Below are positions 1 to 10,901 of a DNA stretch of 64,000 nucleotides, piece after piece. The notes below the pieces were generated by a model that was not told the DNA's origin, ran no database searches, and was given only the letters and a program-made list of their open reading frames with translations. This DNA comes from Boswellia sacra (taxonomy: Eukaryota; Streptophyta; Magnoliopsida; Sapindales; Burseraceae), in assembly GCA_013180625.2 (NCBI GenBank), contig SNVD02014787.1, positions 29,895 to 93,894 on the forward strand. Reading direction: 5' to 3'. The position numbers and the translations under genes are program-made. Within the stretch, counting starts at the first letter, position 1; each line of letters starts with the position of its first letter.

Positions 1-67
1 TGCGGCAAGTTGGTGATAATTCATGAGTGTCCTTTACTTCTCCCCTCATCGTCAGCTCACCATGCAA

Positions 68-622
68 CAGTGGCAGATGCAAGATTGAACTTTTAAGGGG
101 GCCGAGCCGGCGGAGTTATGTAAAAAATTTATTTATAAATTAATCAAAAAAGTATATCAATAAGAATCATATAATATAAAAATATTATCAATATTAATAA
201 CATGAAAAAAATATATTAAAATTCTATATAAGGTACTGAGTACTTTAGTTGGAACCTTTGTTAGGAAATCTATTTAAACTACTATCCTATTTATTTAATA
301 TATAGGATAGTAATTTTGATTGTAATAGGAAACTTATTTATACAACAAATTCTTATTTAATTAGGAAATATTATTTTCTAATTTAAAGAATATTTAATTA
401 ATTGAATAAAATAAAAACAAGAAATCATGGATACATCAATTTAAAATATCAACTATATTTTTATATGAATTTAGTTTTGTAAAGAATTTGGGAAGATTGA
501 AATATTAAAACTCAATATATATTATCAATTTCATATAATATTTATAAAAATATTTAATATTTTTTTAAGTCGGTGTGGTCCGGGCTCCCCTAGGCCTTTA
601 ACTACGGTCTGCCCCTGCCGTG
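68..622. mobile_element. hAT-like non-autonomous relic
   Basis: This segment is absent from the paralogous copy B (near 18680) and is therefore an insertion. Its ends look like degraded terminal inverted repeats: 'cagtggcagatgcaag' on the left, and on the right the reverse complement 'cacggcaggggcagac'. Just inside are G-rich and C-rich blocks ('aagggggccgag', 'cgggctcccct') around an AT-rich non-coding core. That build is common in plant hAT-type MITEs. I see no clear 8-bp target duplication, so the exact ends are uncertain. Confidence 0.5.
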
Positions 623-639
623 TAATTTTTCTTCTCGCT

Positions 640-1110
640 TGAATTTGTCAATTGGAGTATTTGTCACATGGAAATGTTTCGTCAAGCTAGTTTACTGCCG
701 AATGTAAGAGATGGGCAAAAACTTAGTTAGCAAAAGGCCAGTGGATTTTGATTCTAAAATCAATAATGTTAAGAAAATTTTTAGGGAAGGGATATCAAAA
801 GAAATCAAAAGCGTTTAGTCGTTGGTACGAAATCTTGTCAAGCTGGCCGGCTCGGGTACCAAACGTTACAAAAGTCACAAAATTAAAACACTTGACTTTA
901 GAAAAAAAAGATGTTGAGAAAATTTTTATAAATGCTTGAAAGGGATGGGACCAATATCTGAACCATTAATGTGGACGTTGATACAAATACTAATATTTTG
1001 CTAAGTTAGCTTAATGCCAAACTTGAGAGAAGGGCAAAAAACTTGAGTGAGCAAGTGGAAAGTGACTTTGGTGCAATTTGCAAACAGTACAATATTAATT
1101 GTAAAGAACA
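640..1110. repeat. Three units of the ~155-bp module (array A)
   Basis: Three degenerate copies of one module lie in tandem. Each carries a core like 'gtcaagctagcttagtgcc', and two of the three keep the following '..gagatgggcaaaa..cttga' stretch. The cores start near 681, 837 and 1000, so the spacing is about 156 and 163 bp. Equivalent arrays lie at 18690-19160, 11829-12430 and 21420-21800. No coding capacity is evident. Confidence 0.7.
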
Positions 1111-1578
1111 ATCACTACAATACAATATAAGCTACTTCGGGTAAAAAAGAATAAATTATTATTATAATTATTATCATTTTTATTATTACTATTATTTCTA
1201 TTATTATTATTGTGAACCATCATAATATGATATTAATAATAAAAGATGAAAACAAAAATTAGAGATTCGTTGTATGAAATACTTTAAATATTGATATTAC
1301 AAAAACAAAATATTACATTGCTCTACATATTGCTTCCCACTAGCGTATTAGTCATAAAAATTTATTTACAAATTCTTTTTTTTACACTATATGATTGTGT
1401 TGCCAATAATATCCTCAAGAATCTACATGTGATTTCACTCCTTTGCAATTATTTAGGCCTCTGTCGCTCAAGAAGTTTTGCAATAATTTAGGCTTTTGGA
1501 ATAGAAAAAATAAAAATTTGTGCTTAGATAATGTAAAAAATAATAAATAATAAATATAATAATATTAACTGAGACAAT

Positions 1579-2122
1579 TGTTACGACCCGCCCAATTTAC
1601 TTGCTAGAATGGCCCAAAGATGTTAGAGGCTTAGCCCAGCTTCTAGAAAGCCTAAGTCTAAGCCCAATCCCATCTTCTAGAATTCTCTAGCAAGAGAACT
1701 CTAGAATTATCTCTTGTATTTATCTTAGATAAATTAAGTAGATAATATCTCTTGTACATATCTAGATAGATAATGATGAATTAGGACTATTAGATACATT
1801 GGATCTAGGCCATTCATTTGAGAGGTGGTTCCCTATATAAACCCCTCCAACCTCATTTGTAAATCATCCACAAGTATCCACAACAATTCACAAAGTATCT
1901 CAGCATACAAGCATTGTAAAGCTCTTCAGTATTAATACAAAGCTCTTTTGCTTAGCATTCTTGTCTCCATCTCTTCTCTTCTTTGCCTGCAGGCTCTTCG
2001 GCTCAACGTTCCTTTCTTCTCCTTGAGCGAGAAGACTAGCATCAAGGCTTACTTAGCAACTTTCGGAGTCAAGTTGCCTAAGTGCCGCACGAGCAGCTGT
2101 GCAAACCTCTAAGATCGTGACA
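1579..2122 (+). repeat. 5' LTR of chromovirus-type element
   Basis: The LTR opens 'tgttacgacccgccc' and closes 'gatcgtgaca', giving short inverted ends (TGTTACGA / TCGTGACA). It matches 4876-5413. A TATA-like 'ctatataaacccc' near 1832-1844 precedes a pyrimidine-rich leader, as expected for an LTR promoter. Confidence 0.93.
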
Positions 2123-2124
2123 GT

Positions 2125-2136
2125 TGGTATCAAAGC
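2125..2136 (+). other. Primer-binding site (tRNA-iMet type)
   Basis: 'tggtatcaaagc' lies two bases after the 5' LTR. It matches the 3' end of plant initiator tRNA-Met (tggtatcagagc) except at one base. Confidence 0.85.
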
Positions 2137-2155
2137 GCAGTTCGAGCACAAGAGC

Positions 2156-4864
2156 ATGGCATCCGACCTTGAAGTGACCATAGAGGAAGTTCGTGGACGA
2201 GAGGAGCAACCTCAAACACGGGCACAAGGAAAACGAGGTAAGTCCAAAGCTCTATCCTCGGAGTCTTTAGAGCCTCGTATTGCTAGCTTGGAGCAAGCAC
2301 TCTCGGGGATGGACAATGCAATTGAGTGCCTCACCGATTGTCTCGAAGGCCTAGAGACCGATTATGGCGAGATCACCCAAGCAACAAAGTCCAACATCCT
2401 TGAGTTTAGTAACGCCTATGAAAAGGAGTTACATAACCTTACACGAGAGCTCATAGGCTTGCGAACCTTTGTAAAAAATGAGTTGCGAGCAATTCATGCG
2501 GATGTGGAGGAATCCCGCACGAAATGGGAGAAGCACCAATGTGACCGTGCTAACCCGTCTTACCTAAGTGGGTTGAGCACCATGCACGTGCCTACTCCTG
2601 CCACCTACAATGGCACTCGCAACGCCACGGAAGTTGAGAACTTCCTATTTGGCTTGGAACAGTACTTCGAAGCCAAACGTGTCAATGATGACACTTCGAG
2701 AATCGGCATTGGGCCCACATTCCTTCGAGATGCAGCCCAATTGTGGTGGCGTCGCAAGCATAGCGACGTGGGCAGAGGCATCGTTTCCCTCCGCACATGG
2801 GAGGATTTCAAGAGAGAGCTTCGGAAGCACTTCTCTCCTAGCAATGCCGAGAAGGAGGCAAAGGGTTGCCTCCGCCGTTTGAAACAAGATGGCACGATTC
2901 GAGACTATATCGAAGAGTACACCACCATCATCCTTGAGATCGAGGACATGTCCGAGAAGGATTCTCTCTTCTACTTCCTCGACGGACTCAAAGATTGGGC
3001 GAGGGTTAAGCTTGAAAGGCGCGGCGTACAAAACCTTGATGACGCCATAGCCGTGGCTGAGTCCCTCATTGATTACACATCCCAATCCAAGGAGAGGAAG
3101 ACCAACTAAGAGAAAGGTGGGGGAGAGCAGAATACCAAGAAGGAACATGCTCGAAAGGAAGGTAGTGCACGGAAGCTATCCGGGGGAGACAAGCGCGACA
3201 CACCTAACAAAGGTAAGTCCGATACCCCCAAACCAAAAAGTCCTTGCTTCATCTGTGATGGCCCTCATTGGGTTCGGGATTGCCCAAAGAGGAAGACCCT
3301 CAATGCCCTAGCTGCTCAACATGAGGGCATACAAGTTGAGGAGCCACAAGCGGAGATGGGTTCTCTCCGCACAATTGGCGCACTCAAGAGACCCACCCAT
3401 ATGCAAAAGGGTCTCATGTATGTGAGTACCACAATCAATGGCAAGGATGTGCGTGCAATGCTTGATACGGGAGCCACGCACAACTTCATCTCCGAAGACG
3501 AGGCCAAACGGTTAGGCCTCAAATATGTCAACGGAGGAGGAACAATCAAGGCGGTAAACTCATCCGCCAAAGCAATATTGGGAGTATCCAAGGCAACGAC
3601 GGTACAACTTGGCACATGGAACGGTAAGCTTGATTTCTCCATCGTCCCTATGGATGACTTTCAAGTAGTGCTTGGAATGGAATTCTTTGACCAAGTTCAT
3701 GCCTTCCCCGTACCATCTTCTAACTCCCTCAACATATTCGATGGGAGTCATGCATGCATGGTCAAGGCGGAACGCATAGCAAAAGTTAAAGGCAAAACGT
3801 TCTCCGCACTACAACTCAAACGGGGAACAAAGATGGAGACAAGTTGCCTTGCCACTGTTCGAGAACAAAACATTGGTAAGGATGTTACCATTGCCGAAGA
3901 CCTAATGCCAAGGAAAATTCGAGCCACCCTTGAGAAATATAAGGATGTGAAGCCTCGAGAGTTCCCAAAGAAATTGCCTCCACGACGGGAAGTGGAGCAT
4001 CAAATCGAGTCGAAGCTCGATGCCAAGCCTCCAGCCATGGCACCTTATAGGATGGTGCCACCCAAGCTTGCAGAGTTAGAGAAACAACTCCAAGACTCGC
4101 TCGAGTACAAAGCGGGCAAGGCAAATGTTGTGGCCAACGCCCCAAGTCACAAGGCGAAACTCGCCGCTTCAAGCATGAGTCATCCACAAAGTGTGCTCAT
4201 CGACGGCATCAAACAAGGCCTAGAGCATGACCCCATAGCCAAGCATTCACTGAAGTTGACAAGTGAGGGGAAGAGTCTAGCGGCCTACAAGCTTGCAAAG
4301 GTATGGCATGAGCAAGCCGATACTACAAGAGCATGCTTGGACAAGGCCGCCAAACGGACGAAGAAGTGGGCGGACACTAAGAGACAACACTTCACATTCC
4401 AAGAGGGGGATTTAGTACTCATCAAGCTCCTACCCCAACAATTCAAATCACTTCGCAAAGTGCACAAGGGGTTGGTGCGAAAATACGAGGGTCCCTTCCC
4501 AATTCTCAAGCAAGTGGGTGAAGTCTCCTACAAGGTTCGATTGCCACCCAACCTCAAAATCCATCCGGTCTTTCATGTCAATTTCCTCAAGCCTTATCAT
4601 AAGGACAAGGAAGACCCAAGTCGAAGCGAGTCCAAGATGGCACCCACAGCCGTAGTCACATCATTCGACAAGGAAGTGCAATACATCCTTGCGGATCGAG
4701 TTATACGAAGGAGGGGAGTTCCACCATACAGCGAATACTTGGTAAGGTGGAAAACCCATCCGGATAGTGAGGCAAGTTGGGAACGTGAAGACACCTTGTG
4801 GCAATTTAGTGAGCACATCCAACGCTACAAGGATGAGAGCGCGCCAGGGACGTCGCGGAATTAG
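2156..4864 (+). pseudogene. gag-protease-(deleted pol)-integrase tail-chromodomain polyprotein
   Basis: One reading frame runs through this span, broken only by a TAA at 3107-3109 (codon 318). The start is chosen at ATG 2156, after the primer-binding site; an upstream in-frame ATG lies inside the LTR. Order of parts: gag core (about residues 150-310, with a conserved Trp-Trp pair), a zinc knuckle C-x2-C-x3-H-x4-C just after the stop (codons 364-376), an aspartic protease with DTGATHNF (Asp near 437), the first residues of the reverse-transcriptase N-terminus, then an abrupt jump near 4095-4100 to the end of RNase H (LEYKAGKANVV). A second jump near 4240-4262 skips the integrase zinc finger and DDE core and lands in the integrase C-terminal region (GPFPIL, HPVFHVNFLKPYH). 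A chromodomain closes the frame (EYLVRWK..ASWE). Both jumps keep the frame. The product would have no polymerase or integrase activity of its own, so movement would need a helper. Confidence 0.9.
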
Positions 4865-4875
4865 GTGGGAGAGGA
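4864..4875 (+). other. Polypurine tract
   Basis: The purine-rich 'ggtgggagagga' sits directly before the 3' LTR and just after the ORF stop. It is the usual site of plus-strand priming. Confidence 0.8.
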
Positions 4876-5413
4876 TGTTACGACCCGCCCAATTTACTTG
4901 CTAGAATGGCCCAAAGATGTTAGAGGCTTGGCCCAGCTTCTAGAAAGCCCAAGCCCAAGCCCATCTTCTAGAATTCTCTAGGAAGATAACTCTAGAATTA
5001 TCTCTTATATTTATCTTAGATAAATGAAGTAGATAATATCTCTTGTACATATCCAGATAGATAATGATGAATTAGGACCATTAGATACATTAGATCTAGG
5101 CCATTCATTTGAGAGGTGGTTCCCTATATAAACCCCTCCAACCTCATTTGTAAATCATCCACAAGTATCCACAACAATTCACAAAGTATCTCAGCATACA
5201 AGCATTGTAAAGCTCTTCAGTATTAATACAAAGCTCTTTTGCTTAGCATTCTTGTCTCCATCTCTTCTCTTCTTTGCCTACAGGCTCTTCGGCTCAACGT
5301 TCTTTTCTTCTCCTTGAGCGAGAAGACTAGCATCAAGGCTTACTTAACAACTTTCAGAGTCAAGTTGCCTAAGTGCCGCACGAGCAGCTATGCAAACCTC
5401 TAAGCTCGTGACA
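4876..5413 (+). repeat. 3' LTR of chromovirus-type element
   Basis: It matches the 5' LTR at about 97% by eye. It is 6 bp shorter because of one small indel in the 'agcccaagccc' stretch. Confidence 0.93.
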
Positions 5414-5465
5414 CAATGCCTTTAAATTTGTCCCAAAAAAAGTTGCAATATATGTTTATTAATGA

Positions 5466-5916
5466 CACTGGGGAAATTCACATAACCCCTTCTTTTGGAC
5501 AAAGTTCAGTCTACCCCCTGCTTTTGGATATGTAACATAGACACACCCAGATTCCAGCTGCTGTTACGAAATGTGTTATCTAACATAGATTCTCACCTAA
5601 AAAGACATAATTACCCTTACTTCTCTTATCCATCAACAACCTAATTACGTGAAGCTTCCTTTTATGCAAATAAAAAAACAAAAAAAAAAGCTTTGTTGAC
5701 ATGTTGGAAAGAGAGAAGAATAAAAATAAAAAATACAAAACTAATAAAAAATAAGTGTCAGACTAATGTAGCATAACATTCTCACTTAAATCCAGACACT
5801 TCTTGCTAACCTTTCATCTAAGCTTATACAATGGTTGTAGAAACCTTGAAAATTAAAACATTGCATATCACCCGCACCCGATTGTTTCACGCCCCAAACA
5901 TTTCATCTCCACCTCC
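5466..5916. other. Unannotated interval
   Basis: No convincing gene is seen. The beginning ('gggaaattcacataacccctt') resembles the ends of some plant Mutator-like elements, but no partner end was found. Confidence 0.4.
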
Positions 5917-5924
5917 ACTACAGC

Positions 5925-6606
5925 TAGGGGTGGCAATTTTTGACACGACACGCGAATACGACTTGACATAATACGAATATATGCGGATTTAGATTTTGAC
6001 ATATTCGTGTTCGTTTCGGAGATGTCAAGCTGTTTAATAATCGTGTCGTATTCGGATTGAGAGTCTTCAACACGCGAGCACGATTATGACACGACACAAT
6101 TATGACACGAGTAACACAAATAACACGAATACATAATATACACGATTAACACGATAACACGATTAACACGAATATTGACACGATTATAAAATAATATTAA
6201 ATTTAAAAAGACTAAACTTAAAATTATAGTTTTAGACATTTTAGTCCATACATGTATCTAAATTTTAAAATAAAAATAGAATTTTAAAACCTAATAAATT
6301 TTAAAACTTAAGATATTTTTGTTATTTAACAAAAATTAGAAACCTAATTCTGTAACGTGTCATAATCGTATAAACGTATCTTAATCGTGTTAGACGGATC
6401 GTGTTTGTATTTAACACGAGCACGATCCGTTTATTATTCGTATTAGTGTATCATAACGTGTCACCCATTTAATAATCATATCATGTTCGTATTGAGTCTT
6501 AATAACACGAATAATAAATGAATCGTATTCATATCGTGTCAATATTTATCATATCACAACTCCACATAACATAAATACGATTTACAAACACGAATTGCCA
6601 CTCCTA
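5925..6606. mobile_element. 682-bp hAT-type MITE with 8-bp target duplication
   Basis: The ends are inverted: 'taggggtggcaatt' on the left and 'aattgccactccta' on the right (one mismatch). The element is flanked by a perfect 8-bp direct repeat ACTACAGC (5917-5924 and 6607-6614). An 8-bp duplication with this end is typical of the hAT superfamily. The interior is non-coding and rich in repeated 'cacgattaacacgaat'- and 'gacacgacacg'-like words on both strands. Removing it rejoins a continuous host sequence (..cctccACTACAGCagagcc..). Confidence 0.92.
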
Positions 6607-6614
6607 ACTACAGC

Positions 6615-7250
6615 AGAGCCGCTGTGACCCGCAGCCATCCATCTGCACCACTATTATTTCCTTCTCCTCTTATTGTACAACCTCCTCATCCTCTGTTTTC
6701 TTTTTCTTTTTTTATTTTTTCCCTTCTCTCTCTTGTTCGTCTTCTTCATTTCTCCCTCTCATTTAATTTTTCTTGGTCCCTTCTCTCTCCTAAAATCCCA
6801 TTTCAGCATCAACAAACCCAAGTCCCAAACTCAAAACCCATCAAAAAATCAAATAAAAAGAAACATATATTAAACAAATAAAAATAAATTGAGTGTTTAA
6901 TCCATAGTTGGATCAAAAATCAAATCAAAAACCATAAACAAATCAAATAAGAGAGCAAAAATGTGGAGATCGGAGGTCTGGATGGTGTCGCACTTGCCTT
7001 GGAGATTGGATAAGGACTGAGGCAGCAGCGGAGGAGACGGAGTGCTGGAGGTAGAAGCGAAGGTGACGAGGGCGAAGAGAAGGCAGATGAAGTAATAAAG
7101 GGGGACTGTGGTGGTGGTTACGAGAAGAGAAGAAGAAGATGAAAATAGGAAAAGAGATTGTGAATAGAGAGAAATGAGAGAGAGAGAGAAAGAGGAGTGA
7201 ATGATTTATATTATTTTTTACTAGATTTTTTTTAACTCATATTGATTTTG
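6615..7250 (-). other. Possible first-exon fragment of an unrecognised gene
   Basis: On the minus strand, 7112-6950 can be read without a stop as a hydrophobic stretch (YYFICLLFALVTFAS) followed by a Pro/Ser-rich segment and 'GKCDTIQTSDLHIFAL'. This is the look of a secreted-protein N-terminus, but no ATG is in frame at a suitable place and I cannot name the family. The pyrimidine-rich plus-strand stretch 6650-6790 and the purine-rich 7130-7200 could be untranslated leader. Low confidence that this is more than a relic. Confidence 0.25.
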
Positions 7251-8720
7251 TTTTTAGTTTTATGAAATTGATTACATATACAGAGCCTTGCAACAAGTAT
7301 GTCAAGAGCTATGCAACTTTGAGATGGAGGATGTGTCTACTGCTTTTCATTTTACTCAAACATTACGTGCAGGATTAGTCCCATAAGTAGTGTTTGTTTC
7401 AATTATTTAATATTTTTTAGATTTAAATATTTTTTAAAATTTAATTTATATAATTTAATATGATGTTTATTTGTTTTATTAGATACCACTTAAAAAAAGT
7501 TATAAGAAATTATTTTACTCTTAATATAACTTTTTTTACGCTTTTTAAAATATAAAAATGTTTATATTTATATTAATAAAATCTTTTAAAAATTAAATAG
7601 TTAATAAAATTAAATCAAAATTTTTTATTTAAATAATTAATATTATATTTCTTACAACCTTTAAAAATAATTATTAACTAAAATTAAATAAAAATTCTTT
7701 TCATTTAAATAGTTAATATTATATTATATAAACTCATATGATATTGTTGTATAACTACTATATCATTAATATTATTAATTTTTAAAATTCATTCCTCCAC
7801 ATAGATCAAGTTTAAGCCATATCAATTTGCATAAAAAAAAAATTGTAAGAGAAGTATTTATCCATTACATTTTGAGGACCACATTTTAAATCATAAAAAA
7901 TTAATTTTATTAATTAAAGTGTTTTCCATTTCATAAACTTAAAAAGAAAAAAATTAATATAATCATTTAACTGACAATAGTAAATATTAATTTTTTACTT
8001 TAAATTTACACTATTAAAAAAATAAAATATCCTTAACAATATAATCAATAACTTTTGAAGTTTCAATAAAATTGTCCTTATAATATGTAATAAAATTCTA
8101 TCAAATCAAATATAGTGTCTATTTGAAAACTCGCTATTTATAATGATATCAAATTTTTCAATAGTTATTATTCAATATATTATTAGCTAATTAATTTGAA
8201 ATATTAATAGCAATAAATGAAAGTTTAGCAATTATAAAAATATTTATCATATTTTTAATATGATAATTATAAATATAGTAATAAATAATATGACAATTTG
8301 ATAATAAATACTAAAACAATCACAAATATACTAAAAATTGTACTTTTAATAAATTAAAATAACATTCATAAATATAAATTTGATAAATTTTATATTATTT
8401 TAATATGTAGGAATATTTATGGAATAAAATTTTTAACACCTTATTTAGACAATAATGTTTAGAAAATTTGATAAAATTTATATTATTTTAATATATAGGG
8501 ATATTTATGGAATAAAATTTTTAACACCTTATTTAAACAATAGTGATTAGAAAAAGTGATAATTTTTTACTTTTTCAATTAAGTGATTAATCACTTAAAA
8601 TAAGTTCTAAATAGAAAAACAGACAAAAATGTTAAGATTGAAATCTAAACACTTTAAATATTAAATGATAAGTGGAAGAAAACAAACTACTATTAAGAAA
8701 TATGGACTAACATCTGAGGT
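7251..8720. other. AT-rich interval without genes
   Basis: Very AT-rich sequence with no open frame of note. The only structure seen is a two-copy tandem duplication of about 88 bp at roughly 8381-8557; both copies contain 'gggatatttatggaataaaa'-like and 'ttaacaccttattta' words. Confidence 0.6.
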
Positions 8721-8724
8721 ACTA

Positions 8725-9720
8725 TTATCCAAACATACAAAGAAAGGCGATTCAATGCCCAAGGTACTATTACTCGAATTCACTAGGAAAGATTCCTAGC
8801 ATAATGTGATAGGTTGACCAAGACCTTTATTTATTTTCTCTATTTGAAGTGCTAGAGCAATCATGGGCAGGCGGTACCTAAGGTAGGGTTACCTTAAACT
8901 TAAAAGGCGGACTGGCGCCCAAGGTACTATTATCAAAATTCACCAGGAAAGGCGATCCGACGCTTGAGGTACTATTACCCGAATTCACTAGGAAATATTC
9001 TCAGAACAATATGATGGGTCGACTAAGATGTTGATTTATTTTCTCCATTTGAAATGTTGGCACAACCATAAGCATGTGATGCCTAACCCTTTATTTTCGC
9101 CATTGTAAGATTCATCTAAGATAAAGTTACCTTCTATTTGAATGATTCGTTGTATGAGGTTTTCCATGTCATGTATCTAGCCGACCAGGGACCTTGTATA
9201 TGATCACCAATTGAAGTGATAATATGATGGATAGGCATTTGGTGCCTAATGAATAGTTATCTTATATTTCAATAAATCACCATGAAGGATATTTACTCCA
9301 ATACATATGACCAACCAAGGCTTCTGTTTGTTATCTCCATTTGCAATGCTGGCGTAACTACAAGGCATGTGATGCCTAACGTATAATTGCATTATATTTT
9401 CACCATTGTAATATTCATCTAACATGAGGCTACTTTCTAAATGACCAGTTTGTCATTTGAGGCTTTCCATGTAATACATCTGATCGACTAGGGCCGTTAT
9501 ATGTGATCACCACCTAGAATGCTATCATAATGGATGACTATCTGGTGCCTACAGTACAACTATTCAATATTTGAATAGATTGCTGGGAAAGATAATTAAG
9601 TTGGTGTGCTTCGTCAGCCAAAGTCCCTCTATTCGAGATCATCGTTTGAGATGGCAATTCTATTGGCAGGTGCACAGTATCTAAGGTATACCAATTTATC
9701 TACCATCTAGTCGACCAAGC
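8725..9720. repeat. Diverged ~300-bp tandem repeats
   Basis: Recurrent words show an old tandem array. 'catgtgatgcctaac' occurs near 9073 and 9366, 'ttttccatgt.atgtatct'-like words near 9158 and 9461, and 'gaggtactattacccgaattcactagga' variants near 8762 and 8970. The implied period is about 290-305 bp. There is no coding potential. The source is unknown and could be part of a long LTR or leader. Confidence 0.55.
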
Positions 9721-10900
9721 TTTTATCTGGGAATAGATAAAGATGTGATGTGAATATAAAGGTACAAGAACAATCAAAGTACTCCAAACAAAATTCAAAT
9801 AAATGATGAAGGCTACATTGTATGAGTTCAATTCTCCAAACACAACAACATAAAGTCGTATTCTTCGAAAATAATCAAAAGAAAGAAGATGAGTCATTGC
9901 AACGGTAGAAGATCAAATCTCCTTATCAACCTAAAATCTGCCACAAGTATTATTGGTACTACCAGCTTCATAAGTACCACTAATTTCTCAATGCCATCAG
10001 TCTATTAGTATCATCAATTTCATTAACAGCGCCAACCCTATCAATGCCACACATTGCATTGGATATTGTTGAGCACCATAGCCTTCAAAACTGACATTAG
10101 ACTCTTCATTAACCTTTTCAAGTGGGAAAAACAATCACAAAAGTCATACTCAAATGAGGAAGGATGAGACAAATACAAATCTTTATCATTAATTCATAAG
10201 AAGGAAGAAATATCAAACCCTTCATACATTCAATGGTATGAGGTTGGATTTTGTGAAAGCTTCACATATGAAGACTTCATCTAAATCCTAGTCAACTAGA
10301 GGGATTTCAAGAATAGTATTTTTGTGCTACTTATTCGTGCCTTGCAGCCAGTCGCATCATTTTCTCCAAAAGTCACTTCAATAATTAATGGCACAATAGA
10401 AAAAAATAATTAAGTTTTGTGTTGAAATTAGAAGGTCGAACTCAGATTTGGTTGACAAGCCAAAAGGTTAAGCTAAATTGCCTACACTCTAGTAGATCAA
10501 AGATGTCGACAAAGTGGTTTTCTCTTCTTCTCCAATTATATTGGTATTTTCTCCTTGTACAACTTCTCTCTTTATGGCTATAACTTGGAAGGATTTTTGG
10601 TACAAGCTTCCCCTTTAAAATTTAATTTCCTTATTTTCCTCTAGTATTCTAAAGTAACACAATGACAAATTCAATTACAATCTTGCTCTCCTTGCTAAAG
10701 ATAAGTTAACACAAAAAAGCACAATAAGAACTATCAAGCAAATAATGAGAATTGTTAGTATTTGAATCAACTTTGAAGAAAAGAACACAATCAAGAGTAT
10801 GGTACTAATGCATATAGAGTATTGGTTAAAGTATGTATTCTTCAAAGAGTCAAGTCTCAAGCCAAATGCTAATGCTTTGACTTGGAACTTGGGGCGCTAG
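9721..10900. other. Unannotated interval
   Basis: No gene or clear repeat boundary is seen. The composition resembles the interior or LTR of an old retrotransposon and it may belong with the relic that follows. Confidence 0.4.
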
Positions 10901-10901
10901 T

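Larger units (their letters stand above)
1..1578. repeat. Duplicated RLP-upstream block, copy A
   Basis: By eye this block aligns with 18600-19580, upstream of the RLP gene. Shared landmarks are 'cagctcaccatgcaac', 'cgcttgaatttgtcaatt', 'agagatgggcaaaa', 'aatgcttgaaagggatgg' and 'gtgaaccatcataatat', all in the same order and orientation. The homology resumes after the LTR element at 5414 and fades near 5465. Relative to copy B, copy A carries two insertions: a hAT-like relic (68-622) and the LTR retrotransposon. In copy B the RLP start codon lies about 220 bp left of the matching point, so I infer that a second minus-strand RLP gene may begin just outside the window. The short ORFs here look like chance. 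Confidence 0.8.
1579..5413 (+). mobile_element. Compact Ty3/gypsy chromovirus-type LTR retrotransposon
   Basis: This is a complete LTR-to-LTR element of about 3.8 kb: 5' LTR, primer-binding site, one gag-pro-integrase-tail reading frame, polypurine tract and 3' LTR. The flanks carry 'acaat' at 1574-1578 and 5413-5417. Because the LTR ends in 'aca', the duplication can be read as 4 or 5 bp. The paralogous copy B has a single 'taatg' at the equivalent point near 19580, which is the unoccupied site. The LTRs differ at roughly 17 positions plus one 6-bp indel by eye, so the insertion is not very recent. Full-length chromoviruses are usually 5 kb or longer; this one lacks the reverse transcriptase, RNase H and integrase core. 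Confidence 0.93.

Noticed and set aside
2605..4818. Several minus-strand frames opposite the retrotransposon polyprotein
   Set aside because: They are shadows of the plus-strand gag-pro frame, which has recognisable domains.
5471..5640. Possible Mutator-like terminal repeat ('gggaaattcacataacccc')
   Set aside because: No inverted partner or 9-bp duplication was found, so I do not call an element.
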